From contig NC_134025.1 in the NCBI RefSeq assembly GCF_964204645.1, positions 4,221,001 to 4,285,000 of the forward strand: 64,000 nucleotides of DNA, in the 5' to 3' direction. The position numbers were made by a program, and so were the translations under genes. The first letter of the stretch is position 1. Each line of letters begins with the position of its first letter. The DNA comes from Tubulanus polymorphus (Eukaryota; Nemertea; Palaeonemertea; Tubulaniformes; Tubulanidae). Of this stretch, positions 41,901-53,906 are shown piece by piece. The notes under the pieces were generated by a model. The model had not been told where the DNA came from. It searched no databases and saw only the letters and a list, made by a program, of their open reading frames with translations.

Positions 41901-44511
41901 ATCGATTATCTGCAGGTGAAGCAAAGAAATTTTGATAATGATCCATATTTAAAACATTTTGGCATCACTGTAAGCAAAGAAATGAAGAAAGTTGATGGTC
42001 GCGTTTTACCATCTCCTGGTATTCAGTATTCTCCAGGGAACAGGGTATGTATATGATACTCAATCATAACAATATTTATAAAGAATGCTATGAGATTAAT
42101 CTAAAATTGAAGATGCTGTAAGTAGATATATCTTTTTAGAACAAGGATTGTAAAATGAATCCGAGGGATGGCTCATGGAATATTGGTGATGGGCATTATC
42201 TTAAGCCATGTAGCATTAAATCTTGGATTATGGTTAGTTTCGCTAGTGAGAGGACACAAAGAGGCCTTATAAAGTAAGTAAGTTATTCTTATAAATCCTT
42301 TCTCTGAACTAAAATATAATCACAAATATTACTGTATTTTAACAGCGACTTTGGTAAGCGTTTAACTACAATGATGAAGAGTCGTGGAATAGAAATGGAC
42401 GAGCAACCGCCACAAATTCATTACCAAAGTGACAGGAGAAAAATTAAGGATACATTGCATTTGATTAAGAAAGAATATCCAAATATAAAGCTTATTTTTG
42501 TCATTTTGGCTCAAGCAAAAGAGGATTACGGTAAGATAAAGAACACATATGTACTCTTGCAATTCTGTCCTTACGTTTTTGTTATTCACTAGTCGTAATT
42601 TCATTATTTTTAGAATTAGTTAAACAGATATGCTCTCATGACCTTGGTGTAATGACACAATGCATGCAGGAAAAAAATGTCTCAAAAGCCTTGAATTCAC
42701 CGCAATTTCTCAACAATATATGCCATAAGCTGAACTCAAAACTTGGAGGTATCAACAGCTCAATAATACGCCTCGAAGATGATCTTGTTAGGAGGTAACT
42801 TCATACAATATTACCAAGATTGATAAATTTGATAATCCAAGATTTTGAACTACCAGTTCACTATATTTTTTAAATACTCTTCCGGTATTTTTAGATGCAT
42901 ATTCCATGAACCAGTGATAATAATGGGTGCTGATGTTACCCATCCTGCTGCTGGTGATACATATAGGCCCTCCATTGCTGCAGTAAGTCAGTTATACCGA
43001 TATATGTACGGGTGTATTTAGATTTTAGGTTCTTGGGCTTCTGTACAACCCTTATTCTTGGTCTGTCGGTCTTTTGGCTACCTAGCTTCGTTAATACTTG
43101 GTCAATCTTGATGAAACTTGGGTACAATGTTAATAGTGTGTCCTAGTTGTGCAGTGCAGAGAATGGGCCCGGTGCACCACCTAGTGAGATTGAACTAGGC
43201 ACAAAAAACTGTTCGCTTCAACGGAGAAATTAAAAGGTTTGATGAAATGTAGCTATTGGTCCTAGGTACAACAAATCCAAAATGCCAATGGAACTAACTC
43301 ATCATGCATGGTAATTTCGTAGTTCGCGTTAAAGCCTGAGCCCAGAATCGTCGTCGCATGTTGCTTGTTAAAAAATCAATCACATCTATTTTATGTACTC
43401 AGGTTGTTGGGAGTCTTGATGCGAAGCCATTCAAATTTAAAGCGGAAGTGAGAGTTCAGAAACACAGACAAGAATACATCGAGGATCTGCAATCTATGAC
43501 TAAAAACCTTTTGAAACAATTTTTCTTAGCAACGAAACGTAAACCTCACAGGATTATCTTCTATAGAGATGGTGTCAGTGAAGGACAATTCATGGAGGTA
43601 ATCAGTAAAAACATTCATGTACATTGTACATGTGCATACATTGTACGTGCTCATGCAGTCAACTATAGCAGTAAACAATCCTACATTATTTAAGATTTTA
43701 GTGCGTGAAGTGGATGCAATACGGAAGGCATGTACGTCTTTAGAGCAAGGTTATAAGCCTGGAATAACCTTCCTTGTTGTACAAAAACGACATCAAACAA
43801 GATTATTTTGTGAACATCGAGAAGATCAGGTAAAAAATAATGGAGCCATCAAATTATATAATTCAAGAAGTGAATCAAAAGTATGGTTATATCTAATTAT
43901 GGAAGGATCAATGAATTTAAGGTTGGACGAGCTGGAAATGTGCCTCCTGGAACTTGTGTAGATACAGAAATCACACATCCCTTCAATTACGATTATTACC
44001 TGTGCAGTCACGAAGGCTTGATGGTAAGTTATATTCAATCTAAGTAATACATTTTACGCATGTATTACTATCTGTCCTGAAAAATTATGTCCATTCACAA
44101 TGTTATTACGCTTAAATTTTATTCAGGGAACGAGTAAGCCAGCTCATTACTTCCCGTTATGGGATGACAATGACTTGGGGGCTGATGTACTGCAGATGTT
44201 AACCAATCAACTATGTTATGTGTATTCAAATTGCACACGCAGTGTCTCGATGCCAGTGCCTGCATACTATGCCCACAAGGCAGCATTTATGGCCAGAGTC
44301 CATATCGAACGAGTTTTCAGAGAGTAAGTACAATATTTTCATGCATATAAGATCATTCCCGTCTCCACACAAAAGGTAAACAAATTCTTGTCATCTTTCT
44401 AATTGTAGTAACGATCTTGCAACTTGTGATAAGAACGGGTTCCCGACTAAGGAAATGGCTGAAGCCGTTGAAGTAAACTGCAATCTTCAAAACTCAATGT
44501 ATTTCATTTAG
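38975..44511 (+). CDS. AGO: Argonaute, AGO clade, with RG-rich N-terminus
   Basis: Twenty-two exons: 38975-39062, 39143-39261, 39334-39971, 40079-40193, 40266-40441, 40527-40663, 40747-40875, 41001-41082, 41293-41373, 41472-41535, 41623-41694, 41779-41826, 41916-42044, 42140-42273, 42346-42530, 42614-42794, 42895-42982, 43403-43597, 43695-43829, 43922-44023, 44127-44323, 44409-44511; 1,065 aa. Residues 1 to about 245 are an unstructured extension with eight Gly-Arg repeats (87-102) and Gln/Pro-rich sequence. Then follow N, PAZ, MID and PIWI domains. The slicer tetrad is complete: Asp806 (GADVTHP), Glu846 (HRQEY), Asp878 (YRDG), His1016 (YYAHK), with the spacing of human AGO2 (40, 32, 138). 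The MID 5'-phosphate residues (Tyr, Lys, Gln, Lys, Lys) are also present. It should be a cytoplasmic small-RNA-guided endonuclease. The long RG/Gln N-terminus recalls insect AGO2, so an siRNA role is possible; that is inference. Confidence 0.93.
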
Positions 44512-46501
44512 AGCAAAGCTGAACTACAAAAATATCTGTGATTCTAAAACATGTGTGTGTGTGTTACAAATTATTATCTTTTTAACCAATATTCTAAGTT
44601 TTCCACTGATCCATCGGTGTGTAATGTAAATAACTGGTCTTAAATTGTCGAAAGATAGCAGAACATCGTATATCAGCCGCCAAAAATACGAAAGTACTGA
44701 CAGCTTTTCATTGATGTCTGATTGAATAAATCAATAAAAGACGAATACGGTCGTAATATCCTCATTGACATATTATTGTGCTTTACTCGGCAGGATTTCA
44801 ACTACACTGAACTGAATTTTGACCTAAAATAGACTTCTTCTACTCTTATTATCAACTGGGACCAGTCATTTTTGGCAATAATTTGATATAAACAATATAA
44901 TTGGATTCGACACTTTCGGTCGCAATGGTTTGTGTTACAGTTAAGCGATAATTCCACTTGAGTTCTATGGAGTTATTCCAAGTCAATCATCATTGGACAT
45001 GATTTTTATATCCCAACCATACAAAGAATACTGAAGTCATTCACTTATAGAAGAAATTATTGATATATATATATATATATATTATTTCCATATAAAAACA
45101 AAATAAAACAAGAGTTTGCATAGAAATTGAACCACTCAAAAAAGGAGCACAAACGAAACAGTCCAAAACTTGAAATTAACGTAAATGCGTAATGGCACTT
45201 TTGGAGTGATGATGGCACCATTGACAGACTTGTAGTCATTGTATTACCACCAATTTCCAAGAACCAGACAATAAATATAGCAAAAGAATTGCAAAGATTC
45301 ATTATTCATGAGACAACTGTTGCAAAATCGGTGGTTTCTTCCCAAATTACCATCAAGCATTTGACAATGAATATACATATATACATACTAACTATTAATA
45401 TATGAAATGTATCTTCTCATCCTATTTTATATACCCTACAATACAATACTAGACACATTAAAATGAATGTATCAAAATGTTTGAGCAACTTTAACACTAC
45501 ATTTAACAGTCAATGGCATAACTAGGATCAAATAAATAAGAAGTTAAACAGTCAGTTAAAAAGGCTAAGATTTGTACAAGTTCGCAAGAATATTGTAAGC
45601 ATATGACTTTATGACAAAAATTTATATCAATCATGCACAAACAATACACAATTATGACTCCAGCAAAAATAAAGGACATAGATTCATATTTCAATAGATT
45701 TACCGCCTCAAACCATAAAATTTAGCTGTTATCTTTTCAGGAAACAATATCTACAGTTTATAAAAGCATAGTTCTATAAAGAAAATTATAGGGTACCATT
45801 TTTCCTCAATTTAAAGCCTTAATTAATGGAAATGAGAATACAGAACTGGACGGATATTTAATTTAGAGATTCCAATGTGAGAGGAGGCAGTTATGCTCGA
45901 TAGTATAGGCCTATTATGAATTCAGAAGAATAGCTATTATGAATTCAGAAATATCTTGCATTGAAAATTTAACACGGATTTTTTTTGAATTTTCAATTGG
46001 TATATTGTCATCCAAAACCTTAAAATGGTAAAACAGCAAATCACCACAAAACAATCAACCTCAACCATTTTTTTTTTCAATTAAAAAAGATCAATCATCA
46101 AAAGTCTGCTAGTTACCGGTAGGTCGAAATCAATTAATTTTTATATAAATTTCACTGATAAAGTTAGAATTTCGTAAGAAATAGAATAACCAGCAAGATT
46201 TCGGATAATAACAAATGATGTTTTGGAAGACATAATCAGGAAGTTAAACAACTGTACCAAACAATGTGGATTAAGGAAATTTTACATTAGTGTTTTACTG
46301 ACAAGAGGATGATTTCCATGTGACTAGTCAGTAACAATCTGACTGTTTTTTAGTATCACTATCCAACTATGAAAGCTTAACACCGATGATTAGGTCACTA
46401 ACTTATTTGACTCATTACGTCAAGCAAATTAAAACTTTTCATCACACTTATGTACACACAATAACTGAACAGTTTACATTCACATAAACAATATTTACAA
46501 T
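44512..46501. other. 3' UTRs of AGO (+) and TMEM179-like gene (-)
   Basis: No coding exon supported. Converging 3' regions. A (TA)n tract occupies about 45062-45081, and the stretch to 46500 is plain AT-rich sequence. Confidence 0.45.
44725..44738 (+). terminator. Paired AATAAA signals, AGO
   Basis: AATAAA at 44725-44730 and again at 44733-44738, about 215 nt after the AGO stop codon. Confidence 0.6.
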
Positions 46502-48332
46502 TTAGGCACCAAGTTCCTCCTCAACGATTATCTCTTCATCTTGATAATACCCAGCTTCTCTTATACGTCGGTTCTTCAAGTATCTCAATATACTGAGAAC
46601 AGCTAACATTAACCATACAATACATACTATCCATGAACAGGTCTGAAATCAATCCATCATACTGCAGGCTTTAGTAAAGTCTGAATAAGTAAACAGGTAA
46701 ATGGGGAACTGCAAAACCAGCTATTCCGCCGGAGGGTGTAATGAGCACTCATTATTATCATTATGTTGTTAAAATGATTTCATTTTCAATCAACTTTCAA
46801 CTGGATTTTGAGGCCCCCGAATCCATAAATTATCACAGGATGCGCCAAATGTATCTCAAATTCATTTTACTAATCAGTGATTGGTATTTTCATTAACAAT
46901 TGATTTAAAAGAATTTGAAGATTTGAAATTGAATACGAAACACCTAGCGAACCTGGTGGATCCTTGCCATAAGTGGAATCCTCCATCACCACAGTAGCAT
47001 TTGCAGTTCCCCATTGATGTAGCTCAACTATTAGAACATTGTTACTTACTGTTGCTGCGACCGTATTATCATAAGCTCTTTTAACATACATGCCTTTTGG
47101 TGGGTGTTCAAGCTTTTGAAAATCACGGCACCTAAAACACAAAGCATTTAATCAAATAGGCCCTACCGGTACATTCAGGTCATTGAACACTGCAGGAAGT
47201 TACTCACTGATCTATTGGTGCTCCGATCTTTTTGCCATCTAAAATATTAGCACACCACTGTCGAAATCCAACACTCATGATACACGAGGCGATGAACTGT
47301 ATGACCGCAACAAGTGAATTCAACAAAAGAAATGGCATCACCCACATCTGGGTCCTATAAGTACAAAAGGAAACAAAATGCAAAATATCTTCAATAATTC
47401 TACTATAAATAATTCTACAGTTGATAAATATCCTGAAACCGTTATCAATGAATGTAAGATATTATCAACTGTGCTTCTACACTAAGAATGAATAAATCGA
47501 TCTGTCATACAAAATGTCTTTTTCATTTAAAAACGAGCAAAATGCATGGAAACTTACCCGATATCCTTATCTCTTTTGCACATCGCTACTGTGTGATAAA
47601 ACGCCATTCCTAGTCCATAGATTATGCAAGCAAACACATTGAAATAGATGACGAAATGACACTGATCATCGGTGTTAATCTTTGAATCAACTTCAAATGA
47701 TGTACGATTGATCCACTTTAATCCGTTATAGAGCACACATCCACCATTCAAATGCACCTGAGTAAAATAGAATGAGCCAATTCAATATTGTTGTTCTATA
47801 CATGTAGAACTAATTAACATGTAGGCCTAACAGTTAAAAGCACCACGACACAGGGGTCTTGTCGTTGTATAATGACAAATATGGATCCAATCAATGACTA
47901 GCACCATAAGTAAAAAGGCTTCTTTTCCATGTCAACCAGACCCTCCCCTCCCTGCTACTTCTTAAGACTTGACATCATATGAATGATTGATTGTAACTTG
48001 TAAGTAAAGACCAAAATCCCATTATTATTATATTAGATTGTGAATATAAACAAAGCAAAGAGTAACACAAAATAAAATACAATTCAGCATTTTATCAGAT
48101 ATCATGAACACTGTACTTGCAGAACAGTATTTTATAAGAATTGATAAATAAAGTTGATTGATTTGTTCTCTTCTTGTTGGGGGCTAGGAGAGGAAGAGAG
48201 TGCACTACTAACTACTACAGCGAACCGTTTTCTTACCATCGTTACACCGGTGGATATAGACACGATTAAACCCAGAAATGCTGCAAAATAGTACAGCGCA
48301 GTCTGCAGTAACAGTGGAAAATCTAAACCCAT
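46502..48332 (-). CDS. TMEM179: TMEM179-like four-pass membrane protein
   Basis: Five exons, read downward: 48332-48237, 47757-47558, 47354-47208, 47131-about 46942, 46642-46502; about 257 aa (TMEM179 is about 233). TM1 is in exon 1 (YYFAAFLGLIVSIS). An extracellular loop has GGCVLYNGLKW, an N-glycosylation site NRTS and a Cys. TM2 is CHFVIYFNVFACIIYGLG, TM3 is LLNSLVAVIQFIASCIMSVGF followed by RQWC. A second loop and TM4 (WIVCIVWLMLAVLSIL) lead to an acidic cytoplasmic tail (DEEIIVEEELGA). The function of TMEM179 is unknown. One junction is doubtful: exon 5 needs a phase-0 donor, and the only nearby one is a weak GGT/GTTTCG at 46942; a missed mini-exon is possible. The start is the ATG at 48332. 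Confidence 0.75.
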
Positions 48333-48585
48333 CTTCACGGCGAGGTTAGGCGAAAGGAGTAGCTTTTAAAACAGTGGTGTTGTCGAAACCCATTGAACTA
48401 CCCTACAAAAACTGCTATGCAGCATGATGTCAGAATATATCTCAATCTCGGGACATGTTCAACTCGAGTCGGTTTCGAATCCCGAAATATGATCACCGAA
48501 CGCGCTGAATAAGGGTGGCTCCATTAAAACGCCTCGACCTGCGGATTCTCTCGGAGCTTGCCTACTACTTGACTTATGTTTCAAT
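48333..48585. promoter_or_regulatory. Compact bidirectional 5' region, TMEM179-like / ATXN3
   Basis: Only 253 bp separate the divergent start codons, the tightest pair in the window. Both 5' UTRs and both core promoters must lie here unless upstream non-coding exons overlap the other gene. No TATA box recognised. Confidence 0.55.
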
Positions 48586-51082
48586 ATGGAGACCATTTTT
48601 CACGAAAAAGTAAATATCTTGAATATTTTCAAATAGTTTCAACTGTTCCGCTCCACGCTTTCATATTAAGTGCTGGTCATTTGATAAACTATTACATTTA
48701 GAATCAAAGAATCATAAGTATTTGATGATATGGGAAACATTCATGATCAAAACCCAAAAATGCGGATAACGTTTTTCATTCCCTCGACCCTTGGCTTGAC
48801 TCTTGAGATCTCTGCCTAGTGCCCGGATTTACACCTTGCTACTTTAGCAGCCACAATATCATACACTAAACAATGAATGCAACCCCTTTAAAATTCCAGC
48901 ATATGGAGAGGACTATTGTGTCGACTCCTTAGGAAGATCTTTGTTGTTTGATGCAGTGCTGATGATTCTCAATGCTGCTAGTGCTGTTAAATAATCATCT
49001 GTTTTGGTCTTTTTTCTGTAAATCTTTTAGCAAGAAGGTTCACTTTGTGCACAGCATTGCTTGAATGCTCTATTGCAAGGTCATTATTTTACCGCTGTGG
49101 ATTTAGCTGAAATTGCCCAAGGTTTGGATGAAAGAGAAAGACAGCAGATGGCTGAAGGTGGAATTGATTCGGATGATTATAGACAATTTTTACAGGTTAA
49201 TTTACTTTAGGTTATTTTGAGAAGTTGTAATAAGTCACTTGCACCTTTACTCTCTCTTATACACACCATATATCATTCCTACCCTGCCTAGAACTTTTCC
49301 TCACCCTTACCAAAATCTAATCGGATCTAGCAAGCATGGTAGTGTAAGGGATTGTAAAGCCAAGCCTCTAGTTTTTTATGTTATATTTCACTTAAATAAT
49401 CTTTTTCTCAACTCTAATTTGAATATTGACCATTTTCTTATAGCAACCTTCTACTAATATGGATGACAGTGGCTTCTTTTCAATCCAAGTAATTAGTAAT
49501 GCGCTTGGAGTTTGGAATATAGATACAATTCCTTATAACAGTCAAGATCCTGTTGCTGCTACCGCTAGGAGTAACCCTTGGTATAATCAATATTCTTAAA
49601 ATGCATCGTCTTCAACTTGAAAAGCATAAACAACAATGTTATCATTTATTTAACTGCTATTTTCAGTACGCAAAATGCATTTATATGCAACTTTCGTGAG
49701 CACTGGTTCACAATTCGAAAATTAGGCCATCAATGGTTCAATCTCAACTCGTTGTTGACTGGTCCTGAATTAGTATCAGATACGCATCTGAAATTATTGT
49801 TGGCTCAACTACAACAAGAAGGTATCATCCCGCGATCTGCTGCAATGATTTTCTTTACGGAACTGATGATGAGCATTAGCTTTGATTTCATTTCTAGGTT
49901 ATTCAATATTTCTAATTGTTGGAACTTTGCCGGAGTGTGAGGCAGATCAATTGCTCATGACAATGGCAGCAGTACCGAAAGTGAATCCAAAGTTGATTCA
50001 TGTCGCTCAACAATCGTCTGGTACAGCTGGACAAAGGTAATCTATGCAAATGTAGTAAATCTTAAGTTATTTCATTCCATGACATTGAAATTACCAGTTG
50101 TAGGGGTAATATTATTGTGAAAAATTGGAAGTTGAAATTTCCTTGAAAAGTACTGGTGGTGAAAAATTTGAAAATTTTCAAAAGTGTGTGAAATTTTAAT
50201 GAAATTCTGTGTACAGAAGATTTTGATGTCCTTTTCTGCAAAAGGTTCTTTCTGCTTTACTTTTTTTTAGAAGTACACTATGCATGCATCTTTTGTGTTC
50301 CCCTTCATTTAGGCTTATTGCTTTGGAACTTGAATATGACAATGTGAAAAAATGTAATAATTCCTCTATACACTACCGGGTAATCTCACTTCTGTAGTTG
50401 CTAAATACTGTCTTAATCATTGTTTTGGCATTAATTACCAGGACCCAGAATTATAGTGTTTGAAATGATTAGATTAGGGTTGTATGTTTTCTAGTGCAGG
50501 TGCTGTATCACAGGACGACCTTCAACGTGCTCTCAGACAGAGTATGGAAGATGATGACCATTTACAGGAGGCAATGAGAGTTAGTATGGAAGAGGACAGT
50601 AAACAAGATAAATCATTGCAAAGTTTATTGCGTTTGACCGCTGACGAAGCAGAAGAGCAGGAGCTACAAAGAGCTCTACAGATGAGCATGGAGGGTTTCA
50701 ACGCGACTCCGATAGGTAAAATCATCTTGAATCGTGATAATGGCTTGTCGTATAATGATATTCATCGTTGGAGGTCCCTCTGATTTTGTAGTTAATAATT
50801 CAGAAGAGCTTCAACCTGTTAATGGTCCGTCATTGGAAGATTTACGAGAGAAACGCTTAGCATATCTCGGTAATCTGGATACTAGTGTAGAGACTAGTCC
50901 AAGTACTTCAAAATCTGTCACTCCGGCTGATCCAGGTTGGTTTGTAAGTGTGCATTCACTCTGACGCTATGTATTAAACAGAAAATCCTTTCTTATGTAT
51001 TTGATTTATATTTATTGTAGAGGAGATGACTGAAAAGGAAATGCTGGATGCTGCTATCAAAATGTCTCTAGAATCTACGTGA
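48586..51082 (+). CDS. ATXN3: Ataxin-3 (Josephin-domain deubiquitinase)
   Basis: Eight exons: 48586-48609, 49031-49195, 49444-49580, 49667-49821, 49898-50036, 50495-50715, 50774-50935, 51021-51082; 354 aa. The Josephin domain (1 to about 185) begins METIFHEKQEGSLCAQHC, with catalytic Cys14 at the human position. His121 (EHWF) and Asn136 (WFNLNS) complete the triad, and MDDSGFFSIQVISNAL and LLAQLQQEGYSIF are conserved. Four ubiquitin-interacting-type helices follow, near 213-227, 227-241, 261-274 and 338-352 (EMLDAAIKMSLES). There is no polyglutamine where human ATXN3 carries it. The enzyme trims ubiquitin chains, works with VCP/p97 in protein quality control, and moves between nucleus and cytoplasm. 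It is head to head with the TMEM179-like gene. Confidence 0.96.
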
Positions 51083-51960
51083 CCTCTCACCGAGAGGTGA
51101 CATTTCTGGTGCCTTACATCATCTCTGCTTCAATGATTTGTAATTGCTAAGATGTGCATTTTATGAGCCTCTATGAACATTGACTATTGTATTACCCTAC
51201 ATATTAATGCATTGAAAATTATTGCGATAAGATGCATAGTCTTAGACATCAATGCTTTACAGCAAGTTGAAATGTGCTTATTGGATCTGCAGCCATTGTA
51301 TCTATATCATATACTGAGAAACAAACACTTTAAATATAGCAGTTACTTTAACAGTTGTTTCTGAATGCATTACAATATATGTCGCTCTTTAAATCGCTAT
51401 CGATGCATCTAGATTACTTAGTCTTAGTGAATTTGGAATGAATAGCAAGTGATACATGTGATGTATTGTTGATAGAACAGTGGGTTTCATTCAGGGAAGA
51501 AATAATGATCACCTTAATGATAATTCATACATATTATGCAGAGATTATTATTAAGGTCAGTACATGTAACTAGGCGTTATACTTTTGTATTATTTGTTTT
51601 TATTGGTTGAAAAATCTCTTGATAAAATTAACGTTTATAATAAAATCTTACAGGAAAAATTTTGTTGTGGTTATCTTTGATTTGGAGGTTCAAGGGGGTG
51701 ATATTTTGGTGTCTTGAATTATTCGTTTCTGAACATCTTTTCGCTGTTGCTGTCACTCGTACGACCAGAGATTATGGCTTTTTTATCCTTTGATAAATAA
51801 ATTAATTTTGAGGATCGAACCCTTCCCTTTAGAAAAAAATGTCGAGCAGAAACTCTGAAAAAGATTCGAATCCCTGATAAAATTAACCAAAACAATGTGC
51901 TGTCTATTGAATTTCATTGTCAGTTACATGTTTACACAATTTACGTCTTAAAATCATTCG
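51083..51960. other. 3' UTRs of ATXN3 (+) and SLC46 gene (-)
   Basis: No coding exon supported. ATXN3 probably ends after the AATAAA at 51639-51644, and the opposing SLC46 transcript must end in the same interval. Confidence 0.5.
51639..51644 (+). terminator. Polyadenylation signal, ATXN3
   Basis: AATAAA, 557 nt after the ATXN3 stop. Confidence 0.5.
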
Positions 51961-53906
51961 CTATGGACTGATTCCTGGATACCAGCTTCTATCGCTATCG
52001 ACTGATTCCTGCATGGATACTAAGCTCCTTTCGCTATCGACTGATTCCTGGATACTAGCTTCTATCGCTTCATGTAGTCGTTTTTCTGTATGTTTCTCGT
52101 ATACCGCATAAACTCTGAAATGATTGCGATATATTATTCCATAGCTAAACTGAAAAAAAAAACTTTTATTTGTTATTGATAAGAAAAGACCTCGAGTAGG
52201 TTACGTCTTACATGACAATGACGAAGGCGATTAACATAGTCGATGCGATCACGAAATATGCTAATCCTGGCGCGAATGTTACTGTTTTCTGATAGATGAA
52301 TTGTGATCCAGCCATTCCTATCAGTGTGCAAGTAGCTTCAACACTTGCTCCAATTGCATATATAGCACCTGAAATTAATACCAAATTCAATGAAGCTAAA
52401 GTGAAATTTGGAACTGAATTTGTAACCGACTTTTTCAATACAATTTTGCATAATACTCGTGGCCCGCAAACTTAAGAGTACAGATAGGGACATATTTTCT
52501 TGGTGATTCTTTATCGTGGATATCTAGTCCACAACTATTCTCTCCTTGTTCTCACCTAATTCATGTGCATGCACTAGATGTGATATTTTAGTTCGGAACA
52601 TACTAACAGCCAGCATCGATAGTCCACCGACGACACTCACTGTAAAATCATAACAAATATATATCGATGAATGTTGATAAAGTTATCAATTTTCAAAAGA
52701 TCAATAATAGAAACTGAGGGCCTTTAATTTACCTAAATACATATCAATGTCTCGATATGCAAAAGCATTAACGTACATAGAGGCCATATTAGATGTTACT
52801 CCGATAAGTGCAATCCAAATTTCCGGCACCTTTAACAACTCCAACGTTTTGACTCCACCAATTCCCATCAGAGATTTAATGAGAACCGTCCCTGCTAGAT
52901 ACACCCCTACCATCTTCGGTCCCCAGCATAAAGGTTGGTTAACGCAGAAGAGTAAAGTTATCCCTTTTGAGGCGCTCCACGGCATGAGATCCACGAAAAT
53001 CAGGATAATCAAGAGAATCAATTTAGTTCTCCTACCAAAAGCATTTTCTTTAAAGACATCGGTTATCTCTTTTATTTGGTGGACAAACGAAAACCGTCTC
53101 TTGTAATCACAAACTAGTGTTTCAGGTACGAAGAACAGTACATACACAAAATTTACGAACATCAGACATACTAGGAATATATACGGCCATAGGAAGCCAT
53201 AGGCTTCAATCCAGAATCCAAATCCGGCCTGAGCAACTGCAGCCGAAAACAATGTCAGTCCTTCAGCGATCGTGATACGCAGTGCCCGTTCCATCGGTGA
53301 TGTCGTGTCGGATATGTAAGCGAATGAAATCATCATAATGGCGAGTACTCCGCCACCACATCCTTCGATAAACGATGGTATTAGCAACGTATAAACTGGC
53401 AAATCGTAGAATATTATAAACGCACTTATTACTGCCTTTATCAAAGAGAACATGCTCGGGATTACCAGTGCAATACGCCTCCCGACCGTGTCGGAATAAG
53501 CGCCCAGAAATGGCACGATGAAAATAACGGGTACCGTGCTACATAATGTCACGTATTGTAACCAACGCGATGTTTCTTGTTGAACATGTGCTATTTTTTG
53601 ATAAGTTGGGTCCGATTTATTTGCAAAGCACGTTTCGTTATCTGTTGCCGAATAAGACATGTTTCCTAGCCTAGAATAAATGTATTGTTGGTTTAAAGGG
53701 TTAGTCCCGGTGGTGGCTGCACAGAATAAAATGATGATAAGTTCTACCACGCATTTCCTGGTTGGCAAAATAACGCTATCAGATCGACGGAGATGAGGTG
53801 GTAATCTCACCACGGAAGTGTTTAAGGACCCATCATGAACGGCAGTTGTTTCGGTTTCTTGGATCCTCGGACGCCTCGGTAGAAGTGGTGAACTCTCTCC
53901 TTCCAT
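51961..53906 (-). CDS. SLC46: SLC46-type proton-coupled transporter (MFS)
   Basis: Four exons, read downward: 53906-52733, 52639-52556, 52368-52212, 52114-51961; 522 aa. The long cytoplasmic N-terminus has SPLLPRRPR, an acidic/dileucine-like sorting form. The first extracellular loop carries two glycosylation sites (NMS, NET) and Cys. MFS motif A, GAYSDTVGRR, follows TM2. Long hydrophobic segments give a 12-helix MFS pattern. SLC46 members move folates (SLC46A1), bacterial muropeptides or lysosomal metabolites; the substrate here is unknown. Reading through exon 3 gives an early TAA at 52209, but it sits in a good donor (AT/GTAAGA). Splicing to 52114 adds a 51-residue tail with a repeated QESVDS(E/D)RS phrase. 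Confidence 0.85.

Noticed and set aside
38975-44511. PIWI-clade protein (because of the RG repeats)
   Set aside because: PAZ/MID/PIWI sequence ([34 protein letters not shown]) is of the AGO clade; RG runs alone do not define PIWI proteins.
52209-52211. TAA as the end of the SLC46 protein
   Set aside because: The codon overlaps a good donor and a phase-matched terminal exon with a tail exists at 52114-51961; kept as a possible isoform only.
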